This document shows, piece by piece, positions 7,066-13,889 of a stretch of 64,000 nt of DNA (within the stretch, counting starts at the first letter, position 1; each line of letters starts with the position of its first letter). Where the stretch lies: positions 36,003 through 100,002 of the forward strand of contig JAFRDE010000036.1 in the NCBI GenBank assembly GCA_017403985.1, read 5' to 3'. The stretch is from Ruminococcus sp. (GTDB lineage: Bacteria; Bacillota; Clostridia; Oscillospirales; Acutalibacteraceae). The position numbers and the translations under genes are program-made. The notes below the pieces were generated by a model. That model was not told the DNA's origin, searched no databases, and saw nothing but the letters and a program-made list of their open reading frames with translations.

Positions 7066-8862
7066 TTATTCGGCTTTGGCAAACTTATCGGCAAAATCTT
7101 TTTCCAGTGAATCCGCGTGCAGTCGCAGCAGCGGTACGCAGGACCGACCGGTCAGGAATCCGACACAGAACGGCTGTCCGTCGCGAATCTCATAGACCAC
7201 GGGAGATTCCTGTCCGACAAAGCATTCGCCGTCGATCTCATCCGGTAATTTTCCTTCAAAGAAAATATTTCGCAGCTTGGGACAATTGGAGATCGACTTC
7301 TTCTGCATGGAATCAACGCCGGCGGGAATGTACAGATCCTTCATGCTTTCGTTATCCTTGATCGCACCCTCGGCAAGCGTTTTCAGCTCGCCGTCGTTGC
7401 TCGGGATACTGACCTTTTCATCCACTCCGACATACTCTACCAGCGTACTGCCGTCCTCGCCGAAGGTATAGGCGTATTTATACTGCGCCGTCATATTCAC
7501 TGCGCCCTCGGGTGTCATGGCGGTATAGGTATCGCCTGCGCGGAAATGATACAGCTCATGCGCGTCGCCGGGATCCAGCCATTCAGGGCTGTCGCTGCCG
7601 TCGCGGTAGCCGTAGACTCTGCCGTCACACTCGCGCTGCGCCGTATAACCGTCGTGGATATAACCCTCCTGAACATAGTCCAGTTCGGGAACGGTCAACT
7701 CTTCATCATGGTCGGCGCTCAGCCAGAAGGCTTCTCCGACGCCGTCGCCACTGTTATAGTGAACCTCGTATCTGTCGGCGATCCACTCAGCATACAGCTT
7801 GACGTTGCCGTATCTGACGGTCGAGGAAACGGGCTCCTCGTCATCGTACAGTACATAGTTATAAACGTCAGACTCATCCAGCCACTCATAATCGGAGGCG
7901 CCGTTGGCATAGCCGATGTATTTGCCGTCGCTTGTACGCTGTGCGCGCCATCCGGCAAAGAAATATCCGTCGCGAGTGAAGGCGTTCGGCGTCAGCTTGG
8001 TGCTTTCGCCGTAGGTCACCGAGGTACTCTTCATCTCGCCTTCGCCGCCGTTCGCGTCGTAGGATACGCTGTAGGATATTTTTGACGCGTTATTGAATCC
8101 GATGCGATACAGCTTGTTGCCGTAATAGAACAGCGAAGCATAGAACGTGCTGCCGACATGGAAGATGTTCTCAACTTCGTCGGAGCTTGTCATCGGGACG
8201 TCCGCGATATGCTTGCCGCTGTAATCATAGACCACAAGGATATTATTTCCGCCGCTCTGAACGAAATAGATATAGTCGTCGTCACAGTCGCAGCCCTGAC
8301 GGGTATAGCCGGTCTTGACGCCCTCGTACTTCTCTTTCACCTTGAAATCTTCATCCAGAAGCGCAAAATCATATGTACCGGACAAGCCTACCACATAACA
8401 CTTGCGCTTCGCGTTATAGGCGATAGAATAGATATCCTCTTTGATCTGCACATCCTTGATCGGCGCGAGCGTATCGGGATCGATCAGGGTGATGACGTCA
8501 TAATACGGCGCGTTATTGGCGACCACCAGATAGTCCTTGTCGGAGTTATAGGTCATGTCGTTCGAGTGACCCATATTGATGATCTGCTCTTTCGTGACAT
8601 ACTCCCATGAGCTGACGTCGAACTTTGCCAGCGTGCAGACGCCGCCTGATACAAAACCAAAGTAGGCGTACTTGCCGTCGGTACAGGCGCCCTGTACCGC
8701 AGAGCCGCTGCTCACTCCGACATAGCCTTCCATGTGGCTGTCGATAAAGAGCATATCCACCTTGGAGAAAAATCCGGAGGACGCGTCGGCAGCGCCGATA
8801 TTCGCACACAGAAGCGTCACACATAATATGACGCATATCATAAAACGAAATAATCGCTTCAT
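7066..8862 (-). CDS. secreted protein with propeller-like, InlB B-type and leucine-rich repeats
   Basis: 598 residues. A signal peptide (MKRLFRFMICVILCVTLLC, cleavage near AAD) is followed by a region of short beta-strand repeats resembling a propeller (residues 35-270). Two Listeria-Bacteroides (InlB B) type repeats follow (SVSYDANGGEGEMKS with GYFFAGW, and VHYNSGDGVGEAFW). A BspA-like leucine-rich segment (SIPSNDGELKTLAEGAIKDN) lies near the C-terminus. It has no sortase signal or dockerin. It is most likely an extracellular adhesin or binding protein; the ligand is unknown. Confidence 0.78.
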   Translation of the reverse strand: MKRLFRFMICVILCVTLLCANIGAADASSGFFSKVDMLFIDSHMEGYVGVSSGSAVQGACTDGKYAYFGFVSGGVCTLAKFDVSSWEYVTKEQIINMGHSNDMTYNSDKDYLVVANNAPYYDVITLIDPDTLAPIKDVQIKEDIYSIAYNAKRKCYVVGLSGTYDFALLDEDFKVKEKYEGVKTGYTRQGCDCDDDYIYFVQSGGNNILVVYDYSGKHIADVPMTSSDEVENIFHVGSTFYASLFYYGNKLYRIGFNNASKISYSVSYDANGGEGEMKSTSVTYGESTKLTPNAFTRDGYFFAGWRAQRTSDGKYIGYANGASDYEWLDESDVYNYVLYDDEEPVSSTVRYGNVKLYAEWIADRYEVHYNSGDGVGEAFWLSADHDEELTVPELDYVQEGYIHDGYTAQRECDGRVYGYRDGSDSPEWLDPGDAHELYHFRAGDTYTAMTPEGAVNMTAQYKYAYTFGEDGSTLVEYVGVDEKVSIPSNDGELKTLAEGAIKDNESMKDLYIPAGVDSMQKKSISNCPKLRNIFFEGKLPDEIDGECFVGQESPVVYEIRDGQPFCVGFLTGRSCVPLLRLHADSLEKDFADKFAKAE

Positions 8863-9187
8863 AATTTCTCCTATAGAATTATAATTGCATTAAGCAAAAG
8901 CACTTTGGTAACATGCACAAGAAACAGCACCGTTTCTTGTGCGACATTAACAACAAGAGTTGAATCCAACCCTCTTTATTTATTGTATTTTACCATCGTT
9001 TCCCTGCACTTTAATTCTATACAAGAAAATTAATGAATTGTTAACATTTGATCCTTCGAGCGGCACGACATAAACAACGCGTATACATTTACGGTTCATT
9101 TCAGCGCAATCATCCATACCTTTCCGAAAACAGCAGACAGCAAAACCCGCCGGAGTACTCCCCCGGCGGGTTCATTTGACAGCTTAA
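8863..9187. other. intergenic stretch with an inverted repeat; possible left edge of mobile element
   Basis: Holds a perfect GCACAAGAAAC-N6-GTTTCTTGTGC inverted repeat at 8915-8942. Around 9010-9040 there is an AT-rich stretch with a plausible minus-strand promoter for the 8862 gene (TTAACA, 17 bp, TATAGA). The terminator of the recombinase gene is at 9145-9172. The left attachment site of the mobile element should lie here, but I could not fix it. Confidence 0.4.
9145..9172 (-). terminator. terminator after recombinase gene
   Basis: AACCCGCCGGGG-GAGTACT-CCGGCGGGTT hairpin followed on the minus strand by TTTTGC. Confidence 0.75.
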
Positions 9188-10882
9188 TTACTTAAGACCG
9201 TTTTCGTAGGACTCGATCATCTTTTTAGACCGCTGACCTCTATGGATAAGCGTTTTTATCAGGGATTTTTCGAGTGATTTTCCTGTGTTCAATTCGATCT
9301 CAAGCCGCATTTTTACTGGGTTTTCGTGGGCTTCGGGGTTCTCGATATGCACCGTGATGCGTTTGATGAACTGATCGACGAACGAGCGGTCGATATTCTC
9401 TTTCGACAGGCTTTTCTGCGCGAGGAGCAGGATCTTGCGGATTTGCTCCATCTGGTCGTTGACATCCTTTTTCTTCTTGATGGAGTCGGTCAGCCTATCG
9501 ATATCCTCCTGTGCTTTGGCAATTTCGGCGTCGCATTCCGCAGTCATACGGATGAATTCCGAGTCAGGGAATTTACCCTCAATGTTGAGCTGCAGGAGCT
9601 TCTGCTTCTTTTTCTGTTCGGTCGCAACGGTATCGTTGAGCTGTTTGATGACGTCGCTCATATTATCCTTTTGCAACAGCTCGCGCGAGAGGCTTTGGAT
9701 CAGTTCGCTCAGCGAGGCGATGTTGTCCTGGGCGGAGCGGAACACATCATCGAGGATCGGCACGATCTCGCTCTCGTAGATCGAGCAGGACGGACAGGAA
9801 TCCGCGCCGTTTTTGATCCTGTTCGAGCATTTCCAGATCGAGCATCGCGTCCCTTTGGGGCTGACGGAATCCTTGCGGTAATAAGGTTTTCCGCAGTGGG
9901 CGCACCAGAGCTTGCCGGTCAACAGATTCTGATGGACGGTCTTATGCTGTTTGGTTTTGACGTCAATACTCCGCATCTCAAGCACTCTGTTCGCCAGCTC
10001 CCACATCTCTTCGCTGACGATCGCGGGCACGATCTCGCCGCTCTCATCCTTGTACATCACCCATTCGCTCTCGGGCAGAAACGCCTGCTTCTTCGTGAAC
10101 ATGTCCACCACCTTGACCTTGTTTCCGACGTAGTAGCCCTTGTACTTCGGGTTGCGGATCATGTTCGCCATCGTCGTATGCGAGAGCTTGTTGCCCTTGG
10201 TGTTGCGAATACCTTTATCATAGAAGTAGTTTTCCAGACCCTTCATCGTCCATTTGCCCGTCGAATACAGGGTGAAGAGTTCTCTGACGATCTCTGCCTG
10301 TTCCTCGTCGATATAGAGCCTGCGGTCGGCTTTGCGGTAGCCGAAGATGTTGCTGCTGCCGAGCACTACACCGTTCTTGATCGCCTGCTGATGACCCCAC
10401 TTGACGCGGGAGCTGATCTTCCTCGATTCGTCCTGCGCCATCGAAGCCATGATCGTCAGGCGCAGTTCGCTGTCCTCGTCGATAGTGTTGATGTTGTCGT
10501 TCTGGAAGAATACCGCTACGCCGTTTTGGAGCAGCTCTCGGGTGTAACGAATGCTGTCGAGCGTGTTGCGGGCGAATCGGGAGACCTCTTTGGTAACGAT
10601 GAGGTCGAAATTATCGTTGAGGGCGTCCTCGATCATCTCGTTAAAGCGCTCACGCTTCTTGGTGGTAATACCCGAGAGACCCTCGTCGATGTACCCGCCC
10701 GCGAACTCCCAGTTCGGCATATTGCCGATGTAGTCGGTGAAGAATTTCTTTTGGTTTTCAAGGGAATTGAGCTGTTCCATGAACTCGGTGCTGACGCGGG
10801 CGTAGTAGGCGACGCGCAGGGGCAGGTCATAGAAGCTGATCCCCTCAGATTTGATCTGATGACGGACTTTCAATATATTCAT
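9188..10882 (-). CDS. large serine recombinase (site-specific integrase)
   Basis: 564 residues. The N-terminal resolvase domain has catalytic Ser31 in YYARVSTEFM and the EVSRFARNTLDSI helix. A recombinase domain follows (about 165-300: GYRKADRRLYIDEEQAEIV onward). The zinc ribbon (LWCAHCGKPYYRK ... CSNRIKNGADSCPSC) lies near 330-370 and a long coiled coil near 400-480. It should integrate and excise the surrounding element. An inverted repeat upstream (10904-10930) may be its operator. The antisense frame across it is a shadow. Confidence 0.93.
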   Translation of the reverse strand: MNILKVRHQIKSEGISFYDLPLRVAYYARVSTEFMEQLNSLENQKKFFTDYIGNMPNWEFAGGYIDEGLSGITTKKRERFNEMIEDALNDNFDLIVTKEVSRFARNTLDSIRYTRELLQNGVAVFFQNDNINTIDEDSELRLTIMASMAQDESRKISSRVKWGHQQAIKNGVVLGSSNIFGYRKADRRLYIDEEQAEIVRELFTLYSTGKWTMKGLENYFYDKGIRNTKGNKLSHTTMANMIRNPKYKGYYVGNKVKVVDMFTKKQAFLPESEWVMYKDESGEIVPAIVSEEMWELANRVLEMRSIDVKTKQHKTVHQNLLTGKLWCAHCGKPYYRKDSVSPKGTRCSIWKCSNRIKNGADSCPSCSIYESEIVPILDDVFRSAQDNIASLSELIQSLSRELLQKDNMSDVIKQLNDTVATEQKKKQKLLQLNIEGKFPDSEFIRMTAECDAEIAKAQEDIDRLTDSIKKKKDVNDQMEQIRKILLLAQKSLSKENIDRSFVDQFIKRITVHIENPEAHENPVKMRLEIELNTGKSLEKSLIKTLIHRGQRSKKMIESYENGLK

Positions 10883-10903
10883 TCGATCGTCTCCTTTCTT
10901 TCA

Positions 10904-10930
10904 GCAAAACACAATACCACAGTGTTTTGC
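10904..10930. promoter_or_regulatory. palindromic operator-like site upstream of recombinase
   Basis: GCAAAACAC-N9-GTGTTTTGC, a perfect 9-bp inverted repeat about 20 bp from the recombinase start. Part of it (TGGTATTGTGTT, minus strand) recurs at the promoter of the DUF6809 gene (16870-16885), which suggests shared control. Confidence 0.55.
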
Positions 10931-11027
10931 AAATAGCTATCATATTTCGGACAAAAACAGTCATTTTCATTATAAAGGATAACAGCCCCCTTTTCAGCAG
11001 GGGACTGTTCCCAGTAAATAATTACCA

Positions 11028-11201
11028 TTATGCCGCTTTGCGATACATTCGCGATAGCTCGCGCTCGATCATATTCAGCATTTCCTTGTACTGCTTCTCG
11101 TCAAAGTAACCTGCTTCAAAGATGGCTGTGGCGAAATGTCTGAGCCACCAGCGGTCGTATTCGATATTACCCGAACGTACTGTTTGTTTTTTCGTTGCCA
11201 T
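11028..11201 (-). CDS. small SHOCT-like helical protein of the mobile element
   Basis: 57 residues from ATG 11201 (MATKKQTVRSGNIEYDRWW...). An in-frame ATG at 11216 directly abuts the GGAGG and is too close for normal initiation, although the spacing to 11201 is long. The C-terminal half (FATAIFEAGYFDEKQYKEML) looks like the short SHOCT-type helical hairpin often encoded beside serine recombinases in Firmicutes elements. It may be a recombination accessory protein; that is inference from position only. Confidence 0.6.
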   Translation of the reverse strand: MATKKQTVRSGNIEYDRWWLRHFATAIFEAGYFDEKQYKEMLNMIERELSRMYRKAA

Positions 11202-11288
11202 TAAGTGAGATTTCATCCTCCGTTTATGCGATCTGTCAAACTGATTCTTGATAGAAAAATGATTTGGATTTTCGAGGATGATTTTTGT

Positions 11289-11346
11289 GTGACGAGGCGA
11301 AGGTCGCAGGCAGGCTGGCGCCTGTCAAGACCGACAACGAAGTCAC
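11289..11346. repeat. nested inverted repeat downstream of relaxase
   Basis: Outer GTGAC/GTCAC, then GGTC/GACC, then CAGGC/GCCTG pair around a central TGGC, forming a stem-rich 58-bp palindrome between the relaxase stop and the small gene at 11028. Could be a terminator without a T tract, a recombination site or part of a transfer origin; undecided. Confidence 0.45.
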
Positions 11347-11423
11347 GCGGAAATCAGTCCGAAAAGGCTCCCAATTTTCTTATCAAGATTCAGTATTATT
11401 TTTGGTAAAATTTCTGTGAGTAT

Positions 11424-12995
11424 TCACATATTCTGAGCGATTGTGAAGCTTTCATCTTCTGCGGGGTATTCTCCTTCGGCATCCCCTTCGTCGCTCTCTG
11501 CATTATTATTTTTATCAGAATCGCTTGATAGTATTTCCGTGACCAGTCCCGCTGTGAGACCGATCAGCGCGCCGAGGTCGGCGCCGTTTTGCTCTGCCTG
11601 AATACGTTTTCTGCGTTCTTCCTCGTCCTCGCTGTCGTCATCTATGATCCCGGAACGCGGCAGACCAGATAAGATACCAGAACCGAGAGCGCGATCGCCA
11701 TGATTGAGACCGTGATCAGGAGCCGGCGAGTCCGTTTCCTGAGGCTGTCCAGCTGAGCCATCAACTTGTCCCGTTCCGTTTGAAGCGCCTGTGTGCAGTC
11801 CGAAATAAACTTCTCGCGACGCTTCCCATCCTGTTGCAACAGCTCCGAGAGCTCTTTCGTCATCGCCTGAGCATTCTCCGAGAAGCTGTTCGCCGTCTTC
11901 CGCATATACTCTTCTTCCGTCGCTACGGTCTGATTCAAATACCGTTCCATATCCTTCTGCGTTGCCAGCTGTTTGATCAGCATATACAGCGTCGGCAGGA
12001 ACTGCACTGCCGTCCGCAGGAGCTCGATCTCCTCCTGTCTGCGGTCGTAAGGCATCGTCACGATCTTCGGCTCCTGCGCCGTCTCTATCTTTTCCAGATG
12101 TGCCGAATTCTTCGTGATCAAATCTTCGACCGTTTTGTTTGTCTGTCCTGTATTGGAACTCACGCTCCATCATCTCCTTTCGGTGCTTTTCTTCGTGTAA
12201 TTTGATGTCTCTGCATTTCATTCCGTTGGGGCAGGTGTAGGTGATGTATTTTCTCTCGTCCGTCCACCTGACTTGATACCCCAAGCCTTCCATTTCCCTG
12301 ATGAAATCTTCCCTGTTCCCGCTTCTCTCCATAGCGTGATTGATCGAAGCCGCGTCGTCATTCGCCGTACTCGGTAGGCATATCCGGTTGGTATGCCTTG
12401 ACCTCGTGTGGCGATTCCTCCTTTCCCCACGAAGCAGGCTTCGCGGGGACCCCGTCTCCCCTTTCATTGCGGCGCGGTATTCGCGTGCGGAAATATGCAT
12501 ACCGCCTCCGGTGTATGGTTCGAGTATACTCAACCCATGCGCCTGACAGATCTCGTCGTTCAAGGCTCGCAGCTTCTCCAATGTTTTCGGCGATTGTCGG
12601 AGCTTTGAGCCGTCCCGATAAGACACAGAGTTGATCACAAAATGCGTGTGCAGATGGTGGCGATCAACGTGCGTTGTCACCAGTACCTCATGACCCTGCC
12701 ACGCGCGTTCGGCAAGCTCTAACGCGACTGTGTGGGCTGTCTCGGGAGTGATCTTTTCATCGGGCGAAAAGCTCTGTTCATACTGATAGAAAAACACGCC
12801 GCTCGCCTTGCCGAAGCACTTCTTTGTCGCCATAAACTCCGTGTATGAATTCTCTCCGTCGCACCCGATTCCCGATACATAACGCCGTCCCGAATCAGGA
12901 TCGGTCACCTTGTAATCCTGCGTACAGTAGTCGATCACACGCTTCATCACCGAGGCGCTTTGCCTGGTCTCGCGAATGTAATTGAGCGTAGCCAT
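11424..12995 (-). CDS. relaxase/mobilization nuclease (MobA/VirD2 type)
   Basis: 523 residues. The N-terminal relaxase domain (1-165) has the three-histidine metal motif DRHHLHTHFV at residues 111-120. Tyr6 or Tyr23 are candidate nicking tyrosines. It would cut the element's transfer origin and stay bound to the 5' end during mobilization. The start overlaps the mobC stop (TGATG). The C-terminal third is low-complexity (D, G, A, R, Q rich) exactly where a second gene lies in another frame. The extreme C-terminus (DDDSEDEEERRKR, then DLGALIGLTAGLVTE) matches the tails of related relaxases. Confidence 0.9.
   Translation of the reverse strand: MATLNYIRETRQSASVMKRVIDYCTQDYKVTDPDSGRRYVSGIGCDGENSYTEFMATKKCFGKASGVFFYQYEQSFSPDEKITPETAHTVALELAERAWQGHEVLVTTHVDRHHLHTHFVINSVSYRDGSKLRQSPKTLEKLRALNDEICQAHGLSILEPYTGGGMHISAREYRAAMKGETGSPRSLLRGERRNRHTRSRHTNRICLPSTANDDAASINHAMERSGNREDFIREMEGLGYQVRWTDERKYITYTCPNGMKCRDIKLHEEKHRKEMMEREFQYRTDKQNGRRFDHEEFGTSGKDRDGAGAEDRDDALRPQTGGDRAPADGSAVPADAVYADQTAGNAEGYGTVFESDRSDGRRVYAEDGEQLLGECSGDDERALGAVATGWEASREVYFGLHTGASNGTGQVDGSAGQPQETDSPAPDHGLNHGDRALGSGILSGLPRSGIIDDDSEDEEERRKRIQAEQNGADLGALIGLTAGLVTEILSSDSDKNNNAESDEGDAEGEYPAEDESFTIAQNM
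11642..12163 (-). CDS. MobB/MbeB-like membrane coiled-coil protein nested in the relaxase gene
   Basis: 173 residues read in a different frame from the relaxase and entirely inside it. The translation looks like a real protein: an N-terminal charged region, a central helical segment (QEEIELLRTAVQFLPTLYML), a long coiled coil, and one C-terminal transmembrane helix (LLITVSIMAIALSVLVSYLV). The GTG start has AAAGGAG 10 nt upstream. ColE1-type plasmids encode MbeB and MbeD inside mbeA, and RSF1010 mobB overlaps mobA; by analogy this would aid the relaxosome at the membrane. The role is inferred. Confidence 0.72.
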   Translation of the reverse strand: MSSNTGQTNKTVEDLITKNSAHLEKIETAQEPKIVTMPYDRRQEEIELLRTAVQFLPTLYMLIKQLATQKDMERYLNQTVATEEEYMRKTANSFSENAQAMTKELSELLQQDGKRREKFISDCTQALQTERDKLMAQLDSLRKRTRRLLITVSIMAIALSVLVSYLVCRVPGS

Positions 12996-13300
12996 CAGCG
13001 CATATTCTCCAGGATTAGGTCATAGATTTTGCGCTGACCTTCCATGACTTCGATGAAATCAGGCGGCAGATGACCGCCCGAATTCAGTCGCCGCGCAATC
13101 TGATTGAGGTTGTTGCCGATGCGTTTCAGTTCCGCAATCACGGGAGTGTAATCGGTACAGTCGATCTGTAACCGCTGTGAGCAGGTGATGATAAATTCAT
13201 TTACAGATAAGCCCGCTTCCTTTGCTTTCCCGATAATCATGTTCTTTTCCTTTGGTGTAAGCCTGATAGATAATGTGATATTCCTTTTTCGTTTTGCGAT
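12995..13300 (-). CDS. mobC: MobC-like relaxosome accessory protein with a non-ATG start
   Basis: Family-like sequence begins AKRKRNITLSIRLTPKEKN, upstream of the first ATG (13240). In this frame the codon at the ideal distance from GGAGG (7 nt) is ATC at 13300-13298, where relatives would have ATG. Starting there gives 101 residues; starting at 13240 removes the N-terminal DNA-binding ribbon. The C-terminal part (PVIAELKRIGNNLNQIARRLN) is the typical MobC helix. The stop overlaps the relaxase start by one base. Either a rare ATC/ATT start is used or the gene is recently impaired. Confidence 0.75.
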   Translation of the reverse strand: MAKRKRNITLSIRLTPKEKNMIIGKAKEAGLSVNEFIITCSQRLQIDCTDYTPVIAELKRIGNNLNQIARRLNSGGHLPPDFIEVMEGQRKIYDLILENMR

Positions 13301-13434
13301 AATAACACCTCCATAATGGTTGTATAAGTGGGTGCGGGCTTCTGCCCGCCAGCTGTGTCCGAGCGAACGCCGTAAGGCGGACAGCCGGACGCTCTGCTTG
13401 CCTTCGCTCCCTTATAGATGGATACTATAGGGAT

Positions 13435-13530
13435 GCAGAAAGAAAAGTCACTCGTTGAGAGCAGCCCATAGTAACTGGCTGAAAAACTTCTCGTTGAAAG
13501 AAGCTCATAGTTTTACCGGCAGAAAGAAAA
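13435..13530. repeat. tandem ~40-bp repeats; candidate transfer origin
   Basis: Two imperfect copies (CTCGTTGAGAGCAGCCCATAG at 13451 and CTCGTTGAAAGAAGCTCATAG at 13490) are separated and flanked by GCAGAAAGAAAA-type segments. They lie about 150 bp upstream of mobC, a common place for oriT and MobC/relaxase binding sites. The gap 13301-13889 also has a GGGTGCGGGCTTCTGCCCGC hairpin (13328-13350). No nick site recognised. Confidence 0.5.
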
Positions 13531-13571
13531 AATATCTTTTCACTATCTGTAAGGTATGCTCTACAGAAAAC

Positions 13572-13767
13572 TGTAACTTCTGTTACTCCGAAACAAAAGT
13601 CAAGGCTTCATCAGCTTTTTGAATATCTGTAAAAGTGTAACCAAGCTGTTCCTCAAGTGTTACCGGCTACACTTTTTTCCGCTGAGTTACAGCCGAAGTT
13701 ACAAGCAAAGTTTATTGAGAATCTCAATCGCCATGCGGCTTTTTTAATCTCGGTTACAGAGTTACAC
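13572..13767. repeat. cluster of GTTAC/GTAAC motifs
   Basis: Eight GTTAC or GTAAC pentamers in under 200 bp, some as inverted pairs (TGTAACTTCTGTTAC; GTGTAACC...GTGTTACC; GAGTTACAG...GAAGTTACA). Such density suggests repeated binding sites for an element-encoded protein. It lies between the DUF927 gene and the mob genes. Confidence 0.45.
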
Positions 13768-13813
13768 TTTTTTACTTTATAGGAAACTGCTCGTTTCCGT
13801 AAAGTAAAAAAAG
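13766..13813. repeat. long A/T-flanked hairpin downstream of DUF927 gene
   Basis: CTTTTTTACTTTA(TA)GGAAAC-TGCTC-GTTTCC(G)TAAAGTAAAAAAAG, a near-perfect stem of about 20 bp. It may be a bidirectional terminator for the DUF927 gene or a replication/transfer structure. Confidence 0.5.
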
Positions 13814-13889
13814 ATTTGTATACCCTCCCAGTTTGCCGCTGTGCGGCAACGGGAGATGGCTATGCGAAATGCGCGCAGAGCGCGCTTTC

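Noticed and set aside
9326-10936. 536-residue open frame antisense to the recombinase
   Set aside because: Shadow of the recombinase gene; no recognisable motif or start signal.
11205-11408. 67-codon plus-strand frame downstream of the relaxase
   Set aside because: Covers the nested palindrome at 11289-11346 and lacks a start signal.
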